This document shows positions 46,901 through 58,271 of a stretch of 64,000 bases of DNA, one piece after another (within the stretch, counting starts at the first letter, position 1; each line of letters starts with the position of its first letter). The notes under the pieces were generated by a model. The model saw nothing but the letters and a program-made list of their open reading frames with translations. It did not search any database and had not been told where the DNA came from. This DNA comes from Fusarium oxysporum f. sp. lycopersici 4287 (taxonomy: Eukaryota; Ascomycota; Sordariomycetes; Hypocreales; Nectriaceae). The position numbers and the translations under genes were made by a program. The stretch lies in NCBI RefSeq assembly GCF_000149955.1, contig NC_030990.1:1426001-1490000 (forward strand). Reading direction: 5' to 3'.

Positions 46901-47234
46901 ACGAGCATCTTCAGGCGATGCGAGTCAGCTTCAACTAGAAAACCCTTTAGACAGCGTGACTCAAACTATCCCCCCGCAGAACGAAGCAGCCGAAGCCAGT
47001 GACTGTGGATCATTTGCGGAAACCCTTCAGACTATTTCTACCCCTGGGCGCTCGCCTGCTACGCCCTCTTTCAATCCTTCTACGCCCAAAGCGATGGTTC
47101 TTATGACGAATGGATTAGAAGTTGAGCCACTACTCAGCGACAGCTTGGATGGACCTGAGAAAACACCGACGGCCCGTTGCGCTGAAACGGACGCTCTGGG
47201 GTTGATGGATGTTACCGCCAACTCTGTCGCGTAG
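43912..47234 (+). CDS. NTA1: NTA1-like protein N-terminal amidase (nitrilase fold) with long disordered tail
   Basis: Nta1 removes the side-chain amide of N-terminal Asn/Gln and so feeds proteins into the Arg/N-degron pathway. Exons 43912-44047, 44170-44496, 44550-44562, 44615-47234 give 931 aa. The carbon-nitrogen hydrolase triad is visible: Glu in VLVLPELAFSG, Lys in NYRKSFLYHTDE, Cys in IGICMDLNPYKYEAPW. Exon 3 is a 13-nt micro-exon coding only part of C-M-D-L-N, which includes bases of the catalytic Cys codon, so correct splicing is required for activity. After about residue 300 the protein continues for some 600 residues of Ser/Pro/Arg/Thr-rich low-complexity sequence; yeast Nta1 is about 457 aa. 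The tail has no domain I recognise. The symbol reflects the catalytic domain. Confidence 0.85.
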
Positions 47235-48914
47235 AACGATGCTTGTACATCAGTTGCATTGGCGAAAACGTCATTATTACACATTGCGAAGTCTCTTACA
47301 GGCTGCTATGCCACCAATTAGCATTTCGGTTATATTCTTGGTATTTTGAAGGGGAATTTAAGTGATAGTCAATGAGCAACTTGGAGTTTGGTGCTGCCTT
47401 CACGAGTAGCTGGAAGCTTGATGCCTTTGTGGTATTGCTGGGAACCTGTCATGCTGTGGTTAACAGGTTGTGGGATATCACGACCTTTATCCCCCCGAAA
47501 GCAACGTTGAGCCTGTTGTTGGCTTGGCTATCGCTGTTACGGATAACCTGATTCAATCACATTGGGTTTCCTTTATTAGATAGGTAGCGTTGGTATATGG
47601 AAGATGATGCCACGGTATGAGTTCGTGTCCTAGTGTCATGTAGATAATGCCCCTTGTTTTCAATCGAAGAGACATATCTTACACTGAGTATGAAAGTTTC
47701 ATAATGCTCAAAAGCCTGCTTGTAACAAGAATTTTGTGAGATTGCGGATGAACCACACCGGTTCGCATATCGATAGAGGTAGAATCCAGACCGCTGACAA
47801 GATAGGAAGCTGAAGAACATATTGCGAAATTCCTATATGATAAACACACAGGTGGTTCCCTATGGCGTTGAGTTTTATTGCCTGAACTCCGTATGATATC
47901 AGAATTGTCACCTGTAGAATCCTATAATTATGTACGTCTGTATGTTCGCGAGGTTCCCTTCATTGGATCTCTCTGGCTGGGATAGGATTGCTTGCACACT
48001 AGAAGAGAAAGGCCCACCACAAGTTCACGGGAATTCATGAGCATGTTGGCAACAATTGAAACTACTGTATGCCGTATGGCTGAGGACGTACACCAGTAAC
48101 TGATAATATGGGCCTGGCCCCGGGAGACCTCCGCTAGACTCGGTAACCCGCCCAGACAAGGGTATACTGATCGGTGATTGATTCTCTTGCCGCTGGAGCT
48201 AGCGTGAAAGTCCAGGGTCCATGCAGAAGCCCCCGGTTAGAGGCTGGGTGGTGTAGGTGATATCAATTCTTAGTGGTTGGACCCCTCATTTATTTCCCTC
48301 TCATCAACACCAAAGGCTATAATGCACACCGCGTTCCTTCACCAGTGGCCAATCCCAATCGATTCTTGCTTCCGATATACTGTGATATAGAGTGCCGCTG
48401 TACTGCGGATCTTCCAATGGTGTTTTCCGCCCCCAGGCATTCCTTATGCCAATCACTATCCCGTGCGACAAGAGATGCTGGGGCATTAAGAACCGGCGGC
48501 TGCACTCTGCTGTCACCGCACCATTGCAACTCATCACTCGCATCATTCAGATTGTCACACTACTAACCATAGCTGGGTTATCGAATGTTCTGATCTTCCC
48601 CAGCCGCCGTGTATGTGCCGCTGCAGCATCTTCCACCGTTTTCACACGTTGGTTCCAGGCACAGCCGTTTGTCACATCAGATGAGCGGTTCGGTTCTGTC
48701 TCATCTTCGTTATAAGAGCACCACGATCATCTTTCGCTCTTTCGCCCCCAATATCCTGGCGTTTCAAAAATTGCAGAATTGATTCACCTGTGTCGGACCT
48801 TATTCATGTGACACAAGAAGTTCTTAATTTCTGACCAGTCCCCCGCTTTGGTCGAGTCTATCTCAAATCTGCAGCCCACGAGCTGGCCAAGTTCTACAGC
48901 TTTATTCTCCTACG
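47235..48914. other. Intergenic region NTA1-like - paralogue B
   Basis: 1.7 kb with only short frames. The last part is the promoter of paralogue B. Nothing else seen. Confidence 0.5.
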
Positions 48915-50471
48915 ATGAAAACTTCAACTTTGGTATCAGCATGGGGCACACTCAGCTCTGTCGCCGCCATCTTGGTAGCGGAAAACTCACCATGCGGGAC
49001 GCTGTGTGGTAATGTCCTCGATGCCACTACCACCGACGATATCGTTTGCCAGGAAGACGACTACAAGAGTGGCGCAGGAATTGTTTATCAACAATGTGTG
49101 GCATGTGAGCTCGGAAGTGACTATCACACAAAGAACAACGAAACGGACCAGCAATGGTTGTTATGTGAGCTTGTCTGTCTACATATTTTCCCTAGTGGCT
49201 AACATGACCTGATCGTTCTTAGACAATGTCCGTTATGCGGTCTCATATTGTTTGTTTGGTGTTCCTGGTAACAATAAAGTCATAAACACTCCTTGCTTAA
49301 CCTCGTATGCTAGCCCATTCTTTATGCTCACCTTCTATCGACTTTGAGCTCACAACATGAACAGAAAAGCTTGTGGACCATTCCGCCAAGCTGTTGAGTA
49401 CAAGAACCTGTCTTCAGACATTCAAAGCTACGAATATTGCGATACCTGGCCGGTTCAAGACACACCTGACTTCGATGGATGTACAGATTGCCTGCGGGCG
49501 GGCGACAACCATTATTTAGCTAACTGTAAGCATCTGTCATAAGTCCGTGGTCGGTCAAACGCTGATGAACAACAGTTTTTACTCTACTTCAAGCTGGATG
49601 CGAGCAAAAACCACAACCTGGAATTACAGTATCTGTTGATGGCGGCCTCTTCTCCCAGGACATTGTCAACATCACTGAGCCCACACCTGTAGCTTCTGTG
49701 GATCCGGATTGGCTTGACCAAGGTCCTATCAGTCTCGGTGCTAAGGTCGGTATCGCTGCCGGAGGTGTGGTATTTCTATTGTTTATCCTTGGCTTTTGTA
49801 TCATTTGGCGCGGTAAGAGACGGAGACGGGCTTTTTTGCGACAGCTCGAGAACCGACCCCGTACCAAGGGGAGCTGGCCTAAGAGGGGTTGGCCTACTCC
49901 ATTGCACATCTCTAACGACAACGACATGCGAGAGACACCCTTAAGCCAAAAGCCATTCAGAAGTTGGGACGAATCTCCCGTCAGCGCTCGATCCGAAAAG
50001 ACATTCCCAAGATATGTCTCCCCTTACGGCTCTCAGTTCGGCAGTCCTGTCAGTACCACTGAGCTGCAGCTAGCCCAATGGCCGGTGATGAACCCGAACC
50101 AACAAGCGTATCCGCCGATGCCCAATCATGCATCAAATCCCCATCCGTATCCTGAGATGTTCCCTTCTATGTACAAACCTGACCCGAGTCCCTCAGGATC
50201 ACAAATTGGTGTAGCTCTAGGTGGTGATGATTCGTCGCTCAACACTCCCCAATCAAAGGGCAAAGATAAAGACGAGTCATACGAGATGTATCCTGTGGAT
50301 GTCCGGTCTCATGGTGCCATTGGAATTTACCAGCCCGAGCACCTCGAGGGATTATATTCACAACCCGATTACTTCGCTCATGGAGACGTGCAGCAGGGCC
50401 AGATATATCAGGGTCAAGGGCATGAATACCAAGACACTTATGATGATGATTTCAGGGGGAGGAGACCATAA
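48915..50471 (+). CDS. 12-Cys single-pass membrane protein, paralogue B
   Basis: Predicted 462-aa type I membrane protein. Exons 48915-49164, 49223-49304, 49365-49525, 49576-50471. Signal peptide MKTSTLVSAWGTLSSVAAIL, then NSPCGTLC, DDIVCQEDDY, QQCVAC, QWLL-YNVRYAVSYC, NTPC, KACGPF, YEYC, GCTDC, YLAN-FFTLLQAGCEQKPQPG, GLFSQDIVNIT: the same 12 cysteines as paralogues A and C. The introns after QWLL and after YLAN are at the same places and phases as in the others; the intron inside LTS-KACG is extra. The membrane helix VGIAAGGVVFLLFILGFCII is followed by RGKRRRRAF and a tail rich in Pro, Gln, Tyr and acidic residues. Function unknown. Confidence 0.82.
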
Positions 50472-51030
50472 TATTTGAATGCTCTGAGGAAAGAATTAAC
50501 GCACCCACATTAACTGCGTTCTTTGCCATTGGAGGCTTGGAGTTTAATAGCAGGGATACCAATTTCATTTTGCCAGTTTCTTTGATATCAACAGCTCTCC
50601 AATTATAACCGTAGTCTCTAGATATTGAGAAGTATTTGTATACTCTTGTTGTTGCTCATTCTATATAATGGTAAACCACTAGGTACCTTACCTAAGTTAG
50701 TAGTACTGGTAGTTCCCCATGTTAAGGGTCATGAAAAGTTGGTGTGGCGTCGACTGTGGCTCTAATGTGAGGGAGAGAGCCGAGGTAACCATATTAGACT
50801 TAGTCTCCAATCGCCGCCACACACCAGTCGCAGCTGCCTTCGGTCCCCACAATGAAATCCGACCAGAGAAAAAAAAATTTGGAAGCTTTCAACCACAACA
50901 CCGGGCAAGACACTGAGGAAACCAACGACTCGCACCTTCCGTTTCTTCCCTCCTGTCGCAAAGAAGCACCTGCCGCGCTTCACCCGGTATATCACACAAT
51001 TTCCAAAAGGGAAACTACATTCCGTTCACA
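50472..51030. other. Intergenic region and CBF5 promoter
   Basis: 559 nt. Contains a short A-run (AGAAAAAAAA near 50867-50876) in the CBF5 leader. No gene seen. Confidence 0.5.
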
Positions 51031-52748
51031 ATGTCCAAGGACGTCGCGGTCGTCAAGAAGACGACAACAGAGGAGGAGGAGTACACCATCAAGCCCCAGG
51101 CGACCACTCCTTCTCTCGACACCAGCCAGTGGCCTCTGCTGCTCAAGAACTACGACAAGCGTGAGTTTCCTGATACAATTCGATGATTGAAGCGCGTTTT
51201 TGATATTTCCTGGTGGCTTGCGGAGCCTCAATTGATCCCTTCTTCAAAATTCAAAGACTAACTGGTAATCTTGAAAACTTGCAGTTCTTGTCCGAACAGG
51301 CCACTTCACTCCCATTCCCAATGGCTGCTCTCCTCTGAAGCGCGATCTTAAGCAATACATCAGCTCTGGTGTCATCAACCTCGACAAGCCCTCTAACCCT
51401 TCTTCTCACGAGGTCGTCGCTTGGGTCAAGCGCATTCTACGGTACGAAAATTTTCCAACCAAGAGTATCGCGTCAAAGTGCGCGTCCAAGTCGAACGATC
51501 TGCTAACGATATTACCTACAGATGTGAAAAGACTGGACACAGTGGTACCCTCGATCCCAAGGTCACTGGTTGCTTGATCGTTTGCATTGACCGTGCCACT
51601 CGTCTCGTCAAGTCCCAGCAGGGTGCCGGAAAGGAGTATGTGGCTGTCATCCGCCTTCACGACAAGCTGCCCGGCGGCCAGGCCCAGTTCGCCCGCGCTC
51701 TCGAGACCCTTACCGGTGCGCTCTTCCAGCGCCCCCCTCTGATCTCTGCCGTCAAGCGTCAGCTCCGTATTCGAACCATTCACGAGAGCAAGCTTATCGA
51801 GTTCGACAACGACCGACACCTCGGTGTCTTCTGGGTCAGCTGCGAGGCTGGTACTTATATTCGAACCCTCTGTGTTCACTTGGGTCTCCTTCTCGGTGTC
51901 GGTGGCCACATGCAGGAGCTTCGACGTGTCCGCAGTGGTGCCATGGATGAGTCCAAGGGCCTGGTCACTCTCCACGATGTTCTCGACGCCCAGTGGCAAA
52001 TGGACAACACCCGCGACGAGTCTTACCTTCGCAAGGTTATCTCTCCTCTTGAGACTCTCCTGACTTCTTACAAGCGACTTGTCGTCAAGGACAGTGCTGT
52101 CAACGCTGTCTGCTATGGTGCCAAGCTCATGCTTCCCGGTCTTCTTCGATACGGTAAGTCCTCAAACGATAATTCATGTCGCAATTCACTAATTCATCGA
52201 CAGAGTCTGCCATTGAGCATCATGAGGAAGTCGTTCTTATGACCACCAAGGGTGAAGCCATTGCTCTAGGTATCGCTCAGATGTCCACTGTCGAGATGTC
52301 CACCTGCGATCACGGCGTCGTTGCCAAGGTCAAGCGCTGCATCATGGAGCGCGACCTCTACCCCCGCCGCTGGGGTCTTGGCCCTGTTGCTCTTGAGAAG
52401 AAGAAGCTCAAGGCTGACGGCAAACTCGACAAGTACGGCCGCCCTAACGATGCCACTCCTGCCAAGTGGAGCTCCGAATACAAGGATTTCAGCACCAGCG
52501 ATGCCTCTGCCGCCGCCGCTGCCGCCGCTCCTGCCAAGGCCTCCGAGGCTGAGGATACTCCTATGGAGGAGGCTGCCACTCCCTCTTCACCTGCTGCTGA
52601 TGACAGCAAGGACAAGAAGCGCAAGAAGCACGATGGCGAGACTGCTGAAGAGAAGGCTGAGCGCAAACGAAGAAAGGCGGAGAAAAAGGCGGCAAAGGCT
52701 GCTAAGAAGGCTGCCAAGGGCGAGGCTATGGACAGCGACAGCGACTAA
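51031..52748 (+). CDS. CBF5: H/ACA snoRNP pseudouridine synthase Cbf5 (dyskerin)
   Basis: Predicted 487-aa nucleolar enzyme that isomerises uridine to pseudouridine in rRNA under H/ACA guide RNAs. Exons 51031-51160, 51285-51441, 51522-52153, 52204-52748. Marks: [20 protein letters not shown] (dyskerin-like N-terminal domain), [19 protein letters not shown], the catalytic-Asp loop [36 protein letters not shown] and [14 protein letters not shown] domain follows, starting near [20 protein letters not shown]. The tail is an Ala run, an acidic patch, and Lys-rich KKRKKH...[15 protein letters not shown], typical of nucleolar targeting. High-expression-like codon use (GTC, CTC, AAG) is apparent compared with its neighbours. 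Confidence 0.97.
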
Positions 52749-54138
52749 TGGAATCCAGGCCAAGTTTGGGTATGGGCCGAAACCTGAAGGCAGATCTTGA
52801 TACCCGAGACGTAGGGTCTGCTGGCAAGGAGTGGTCTGTTTGCTGTACCATATTCTTGCTCTCGTGCCGTTTTTGGCTGCTTGAAATTGTTTTTGGGGTT
52901 ATCATGGCGTTTTTGGTTCGAAAATCCTGGTAGGAGTAGATGCAAGGCACTCAATGCAAAGCACGATAAAACTACTGCATGTCTCTGTGATAACCTTCTG
53001 TCTAGGATCTGTGAATGTACGAGGTTGGATCATGTCTATCTGCCGTAGTTTATGCTTGTGACCGCTGTGTGTAAGGACTGATGCGTGGTTGGGGTACACT
53101 GACACATGACACATAATGTAGCGGTCACGTAATACGGTGGCTCTTGGTGTTACGGTATTGTTGAAATCCGATCTGAGGTCCCATCGTCATGAAACGTCCA
53201 TCAAGTCTGGGCAATGCATGTGTTGTCATGAGGCTACTGTAAGAATGATGACACATTTTCTGGGCACGAAATAACTGAGAGCATAAGGTAGTCTAGTTGA
53301 GTCAGGGTTCCACAGGAGGAACATTGGAAAGTCCCTGATACGTACGGTCGAGTAACAATCCAACCGTTGTCGTATTAGTCGCAGATCAAAAAGGAACCAG
53401 TCTTGGCCATACAAAACATTGGACCTGGGTGGAAACATTGAACGAATCAGGCTCCAGCAACGCATCTCGAGTAACAGCTGTCCCTGTTTCATAGTTGAAG
53501 GAGTGGACTTCCACCGCAGCAACCTGTTCGCTAAGCAGAGGATTCAAGTCGCTACAACTCTGTTAGCCAGCGCATGACACAGCATAGTGATGAGGGATAT
53601 CCCGGCTTAGGCGTTTACTTGGACTGGCTGAATTTTTGGTCCCTTCCTTTGCCTGCTCCTATTAAGACCAGGGATAGCCTTAAGATTAGACCGTTGTCAA
53701 GAGAGCGTCTAGTTGGCCGTTTCTGTCCTGCTTGAGAGTGTATTGGCGTGATAGCAAAGAGGGTCACGTAGTAGGTGGTGGAAGTAGGTCCCATGGCTTG
53801 GCCTGTGGCTGTAAGAGTAGAAGTATAAAGTGAGGAAAACGCGGAGGTTAGTTGTGCGTTTGCTCGTCTAAGTTCTGATATCAAAGCCTCTTCTCCCTGA
53901 GATCAATTAGAGTCGCTCATACATGGAAAAATACCCCCAACAAGACCAGTCATTGAATGAGGCGCCTATCTACACTTTGCAGGCGTATTCTCCTCGAACC
54001 TTCTTCTGCAAAGTCTGTTTTTTCTTGGGGTATAAATACTTGCCAAGTTCTCATCTGGGTCAAGGATTCACAACTCAACGTCAGAGCTTGTTGATCACTT
54101 AGCCTTCAGCTTTACTCGGACCCAGTGATCGACTATAC
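52749..54138. other. Intergenic region CBF5 - GH43
   Basis: 1.4 kb. On the minus strand there is a weak hint of a small two-exon gene (about 53840-53365): a frame with YYVTLFAITP, a GTAAAC donor, a CTAAC branch site and acceptor near 53550, then SEQVAAVEVHSFNYETG ending at a stop. No family recognised, so it is not called as a gene. The right end holds the GH43 promoter with a TATAAATA box near 54031. Confidence 0.4.
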
Positions 54139-55269
54139 ATGACATCGAGATTAACTGATACCGAGATTGAGGCTCAGCTGAACGATTTATATGCTGCAGT
54201 GCCAGCGTCCCAGAAAGTTTTGAGTTCAGAGGACATGCCCGTCATGCCCGTCATGCCCGTTTCATCGAGCCTCTGGGGGCGAATCATCTTCTTCATTCTC
54301 TCCGTCTCTCTCTTCGACACTGCATCAGCCCTACCAGCAAACACATCGTCTCCTGTTCTTCGACCTTTCGTATTGCCACCACCAAAGCAGCACTTGAGTC
54401 GAAGACATAAAGGTCGCGACGAGTCTTTCTCCCCACGACTAGATGTCAACTTCCCCGACCCATGCCTTGTTCAAGACCAAGACGACCACTGGGTGTCTTT
54501 TGCAACAAGTGGTGGTGGTTACCACATCCAGGTCGCTGTGGCAGATGATCTCTTTGGCGAGTGGACTCATCTCCAGCAAGATGCCCTCCCGGGAGATGGA
54601 TGGACGAGTGGCAGAAATTATTGGGCCCCTGACGTGCGGAAGCTGGAGGATGACTCGTATATAATGTACTTTTCTGGAGAACTTCCTGAAGGTGGACATT
54701 GTATCGGAGTTGCACGATCCCACAACAGCACCGGTCCATATACGATGGATCCCAAACCATTCGCCTGCCCACGTGACGAAGGCGGCGCGATCGACCCGGC
54801 GGGTTTCTTTGACGAGTCCACAAACAAACGATATGTCGTCTATAAAGTCGACGGCAACGCTCTCAACAACGGCTCGGGAACTCCCATCCGACTCCAAGAG
54901 GTCTCGACAAAGGACGGCTCCACACCGATCGGCAAACCTGTGGACATCCTGGACCGGATCGCCTCCGAGGATGGGCCCCTGGTTGAGGCTCCGAGTCTGG
55001 TACGAACAGAGCAGGGCAAGTATCTGCTCTTCTTCAGTAGCCACATGTACACAGGCGATGCCTATGATGTCAAATGGGCTATGAGTGACCGGGTCGAGGG
55101 CCCTTACACCCGGGGATCATCTCCATTTCTCAAGACACCAGCTCTAGGCCTGAAAGGTCCTGGTGGAGGCACAAGTTCGGAAAATGGACAGTTCATGGTG
55201 TTTCATGCGTGGTGCGGGAAGGGGAAGAGATGCATGTATGCCATTGGATATGGACTTGATTACGAGTAG
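54139..55269 (+). CDS. Glycoside hydrolase family 43 protein
   Basis: Predicted 376-aa five-blade beta-propeller enzyme acting on arabinose- or xylose-containing plant polysaccharides; subfamily and substrate unknown. The GH43 catalytic residues are visible: general base Asp in VNFPDPCLV, pKa-modulating Asp in GAIDPAGFFD, and general acid Glu in PLVEAPSLV. TSGRNYWAPDVRKL is also typical. No intron. The hydrophobic segment GRIIFFILSVSLFDTASALP (about residues 47-66) is a good signal peptide only if translation starts at one of three closely spaced Met codons (54235, 54244, 54253) within the repeat MPVMPVMPV; from the first ATG (54139) it would sit internally as a membrane anchor. So either secreted or membrane-tethered forms are possible. 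Confidence 0.9.
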   Translation: MTSRLTDTEIEAQLNDLYAAVPASQKVLSSEDMPVMPVMPVSSSLWGRIIFFILSVSLFDTASALPANTSSPVLRPFVLPPPKQHLSRRHKGRDESFSPRLDVNFPDPCLVQDQDDHWVSFATSGGGYHIQVAVADDLFGEWTHLQQDALPGDGWTSGRNYWAPDVRKLEDDSYIMYFSGELPEGGHCIGVARSHNSTGPYTMDPKPFACPRDEGGAIDPAGFFDESTNKRYVVYKVDGNALNNGSGTPIRLQEVSTKDGSTPIGKPVDILDRIASEDGPLVEAPSLVRTEQGKYLLFFSSHMYTGDAYDVKWAMSDRVEGPYTRGSSPFLKTPALGLKGPGGGTSSENGQFMVFHAWCGKGKRCMYAIGYGLDYE

Positions 55270-56447
55270 AATAAAAAAGAACCGGCAACGAGAGACGAGA
55301 GTTGTGATACCTCGACAGGAAGGGAATCTTCGGCAGTTTTGGTGTTTATGGGACGGTTTTCTGGTTAAGCTCATAGACTAGATTTCAAATTGATTCATTT
55401 CATATGCGCTTTTCTTCGTAGTCGTTTCCAGGCGCGTTCGTAGGTGTGATGTGATGATGATGAGTTGACTTGGTGATGACGGCTACAGCCTGGGGCCAGC
55501 CTTAACTAAGCGCTGGGGCTCTCGGCGCCCCTGAAGTTGATAACCGCCCTGAACTACACTACCACTTTCCTTGCTTCTGATTCGCTGCTTGTAAAAGCCA
55601 TCTTCTGGCCCTTCCAGGCACGAACCAATGAGACTCCAGAAAATCTTCCTTAAACAGGCTCTGTCTGGTTCGTCTCAGTTCACCACCCTTTCTATGTCTC
55701 ATACATACAACTTAGCGCCCGTACCCATTTTCACCACCCAACTACCTAACCCTCGATCCTTGTTCGTTGCCACCTCGATACCGCCTGGGGAATAGTTGTT
55801 TCCCATCACAAGCATGGATCGATGCGGCACAGACGAGTTGGCGGCACTTCTCAACCGAGAATTGGGTGATTGGGAGCCACAGCGCGGCAACTACTCCAGC
55901 TGAGTCTTGCAAGGTGCAATATAGGGCAGAGCATGCATCTTAGTGCGGTGAAGTGTGGTGCGTGGCGTTGCATCTGCAGTTCTTGATCGAGTGATGGAGA
56001 ACGACACCCACGTTCTCTTTCTCTCTTCACACTATCCGTAGGGAAACTAGGTATACTAGGTAAGGTAATTAATATGCAGAAGGGGCTGCAACTCGCTTCT
56101 TCTCCTTCCCTCTGTTCTCAAAAGTTCTCTTGCCTTTGGTTTCCACTTCTCATTCCTTTCTACTCCTCGCTCGTTCACTCATTCAAACGGCGCCTTTAAT
56201 TTACTACTTGTGTTGTGTTGTGATGTCCTTCTATTTAACGACCGATACCAACATGTTGTAACAAGGGTATCTGGTATACCAGCCCGCCATATTCATTTTC
56301 TTTGATACCGTTTCTTCATCTTCCAAATCGAGCTGTTTCACAGCTGGCCTGGCCTCAGATCGACCTTGATACCCATCAAAATATTCATGTCGCTTATCGA
56401 AACAGCGACCTTCTTTTTTGAAACATTAAGCATCACAGCGGACCTCC
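55270..56447. other. Intergenic region GH43 - paralogue C
   Basis: 1.2 kb. The last 350 nt are pyrimidine-rich (for example CTTCTTCTCCTTCCCTCT near 56097) and look like the leader of paralogue C. No gene seen. Confidence 0.5.
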
Positions 56448-57873
56448 ATGATGTTTCTCTTATCTATTGTCCCTTTCTTTTTGTTCTGGACGCCGGTCTC
56501 GGCTCTACAAGTCACACCCAACTCTCCCTGTTCCCAGTTCTGCCTTGACCGGTCCGATCCCAATTCCTACGAAACCCGTGGCGACGAGATTGTCTGCGAC
56601 GATGATGACTTCAAGAGGAAGGCAGCAGGCCAGAAGTTCCAAAGATGCCTGGCTTGTTTGCAGGACAGTGCTTTCAAGCAGGGCGACGAAAGTGACCAGG
56701 ATTGGTTCTTGTGTAAGTCATGCCAAGGACTCAATTGTTTAACACCGTCTGACTTTTGCGCCATCAGACAATATGCGTTACTCTTTCGACTACTGTATCT
56801 TTGGCTACCCAAATGCAACCGGCATCAGTTCCGGCCCCTGTGTCACGTCTGAAGCTTGTGGCCCGATTGGGAATGCTCTGAAGAAAGGCATCACCGAACC
56901 CAACGATAGAGAACAGTATGATTACTGCGACACTGATGACAGAGCCATGCTCGGCGACGCAGTTGATAAATGCCAGGCATGTGTCAAGGCGGATAGCTCG
57001 CAGACAATCATATCGAATTGTGAGTCGTTCCTTGACCCAGCTGTTTGATTCATCTAACCATCTCTTTGTGTAGTCCTTGTTGCTCTCAATGCTGGATGCC
57101 AACAGCGTCCCAAACCAGGAACCCCTATAGGACTCAATGACACTGTTTTCAGCGAGGGGACCATCTCGATTGTAGATCCATCTGCCTCGGTTGCACCAGG
57201 AGATAACCATGACCTTCCCAACACCTCAATTGCTGCCATCGCTGTTGGTGCCGCCGCTTTCCTCCTCGTTTCTGCGGGTTGTATCTTCATGCAACATCGG
57301 AAGCGCAAAAAGCTTTCTGTACGCAACAGACGCTCTTCTCTCTCGTTCCGTTGCCAGACACATGTCACACCAAGGACTCCTGGCTTCCACGACGCCCCCC
57401 CCTATATGGATGAAGAACGAAACTTGTCAAAATCTGCACTTTGGAACCCAAGTAGTGCAGTCAGAAATCTACACGATACCCACAAACTCGGCATTGTCAC
57501 TACCGCTATCCCGCACCCGCCTCCGACAAAAGCTCCTCTACACACACCCTATCGCGAGGATGCATCTCCAGCAGAAAGTGTATCAAGCTGTACGAACGCT
57601 CCCCTGTTGTCAAACTCAGCTGGGCCACAATGCAGTACACCAGGTATCACATCCCCGCTGTTTAGCCCCGGCTTCTCTATCACAACGCCCCGTTCAGCTA
57701 CATTCCCACGTGAATGTCAAGATAGCAACAATCCTTGGGTGCAACAACCAAGTAATGGCTCGGGCAAAGGCTTTCTGAGGAAAAAGCAGTCCAGAGATTC
57801 ACAAGCTCCCAGCGAAACACGAAATATTCGGATTGTCTTTGATCCACCACCCAAAAAGGCCAGACGATCGTAA
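56448..57873 (+). CDS. 12-Cys single-pass membrane protein, paralogue C
   Basis: Predicted 438-aa type I membrane protein. Exons 56448-56712, 56768-57019, 57074-57873. Signal peptide MMFLLSIVPFFLFWTPVSAL, then TPNSPCSQFC, DEIVCDDDDF, QRCLACL, ESDQDWFL-YNMRYSFDYC, GPC, EACGPI, YDYC, KCQAC, IISN-FLVALNAGCQQRPKPG. All 12 cysteines and both phase-1 introns match paralogue A. The helix SIAAIAVGAAAFLLVSAGCI is followed by QHRKRKK and a 170-residue Ser/Pro-rich tail ending in a basic PPPKKARRS. The LPNTS just before the helix resembles a sortase motif, but fungi lack sortase so I give it no weight. A second Met directly follows the first. Function unknown. Confidence 0.83.
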
Positions 57874-58271
57874 GCTTATGTACTGATGCTTATTTACGTT
57901 GCTCTTTTCTGAGCGGAGGAGTTTCATGGGTAAACAAACGCGGTGCTTATGTATACGGGCCTTTGCATATAGGGTTTTAGTGGCAAGACACAGTAATGAG
58001 AGATGAGTCAAAAGGCAGCGAATGCGTGATGTGACTTGAAATGCAGACGTGTATATTTGCTTGACCATTTCTCCATATAATGCAATGCCTTTCCCAACCA
58101 GCTCTAAATCATGCCATCACCTCATATCGACACAGGTACCCGGAGTAACCTTCAAGACTCAAGTGTTGCAATAAGTATGCAACTCGCTTCCATCCAACCA
58201 CAGGAGTATATACTTTGGATGGCACGTTCATCCTCATTATCAGCAGTCTTTGCTTCTTTATCTACAATTTC
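57874..58271. other. Convergent 3' flanks (paralogue C / SAC3)
   Basis: 398 nt between converging genes. Nothing recognised. Confidence 0.5.

Noticed and set aside
54439..55044. 201-codon minus-strand frame
   Set aside because: Antisense shadow of the GH43 coding region.
57200..57290. LPNTS before the membrane helix of paralogue C as a sortase-type LPXTG signal
   Set aside because: Fungi have no sortase, and the motif is not present in paralogues A and B.
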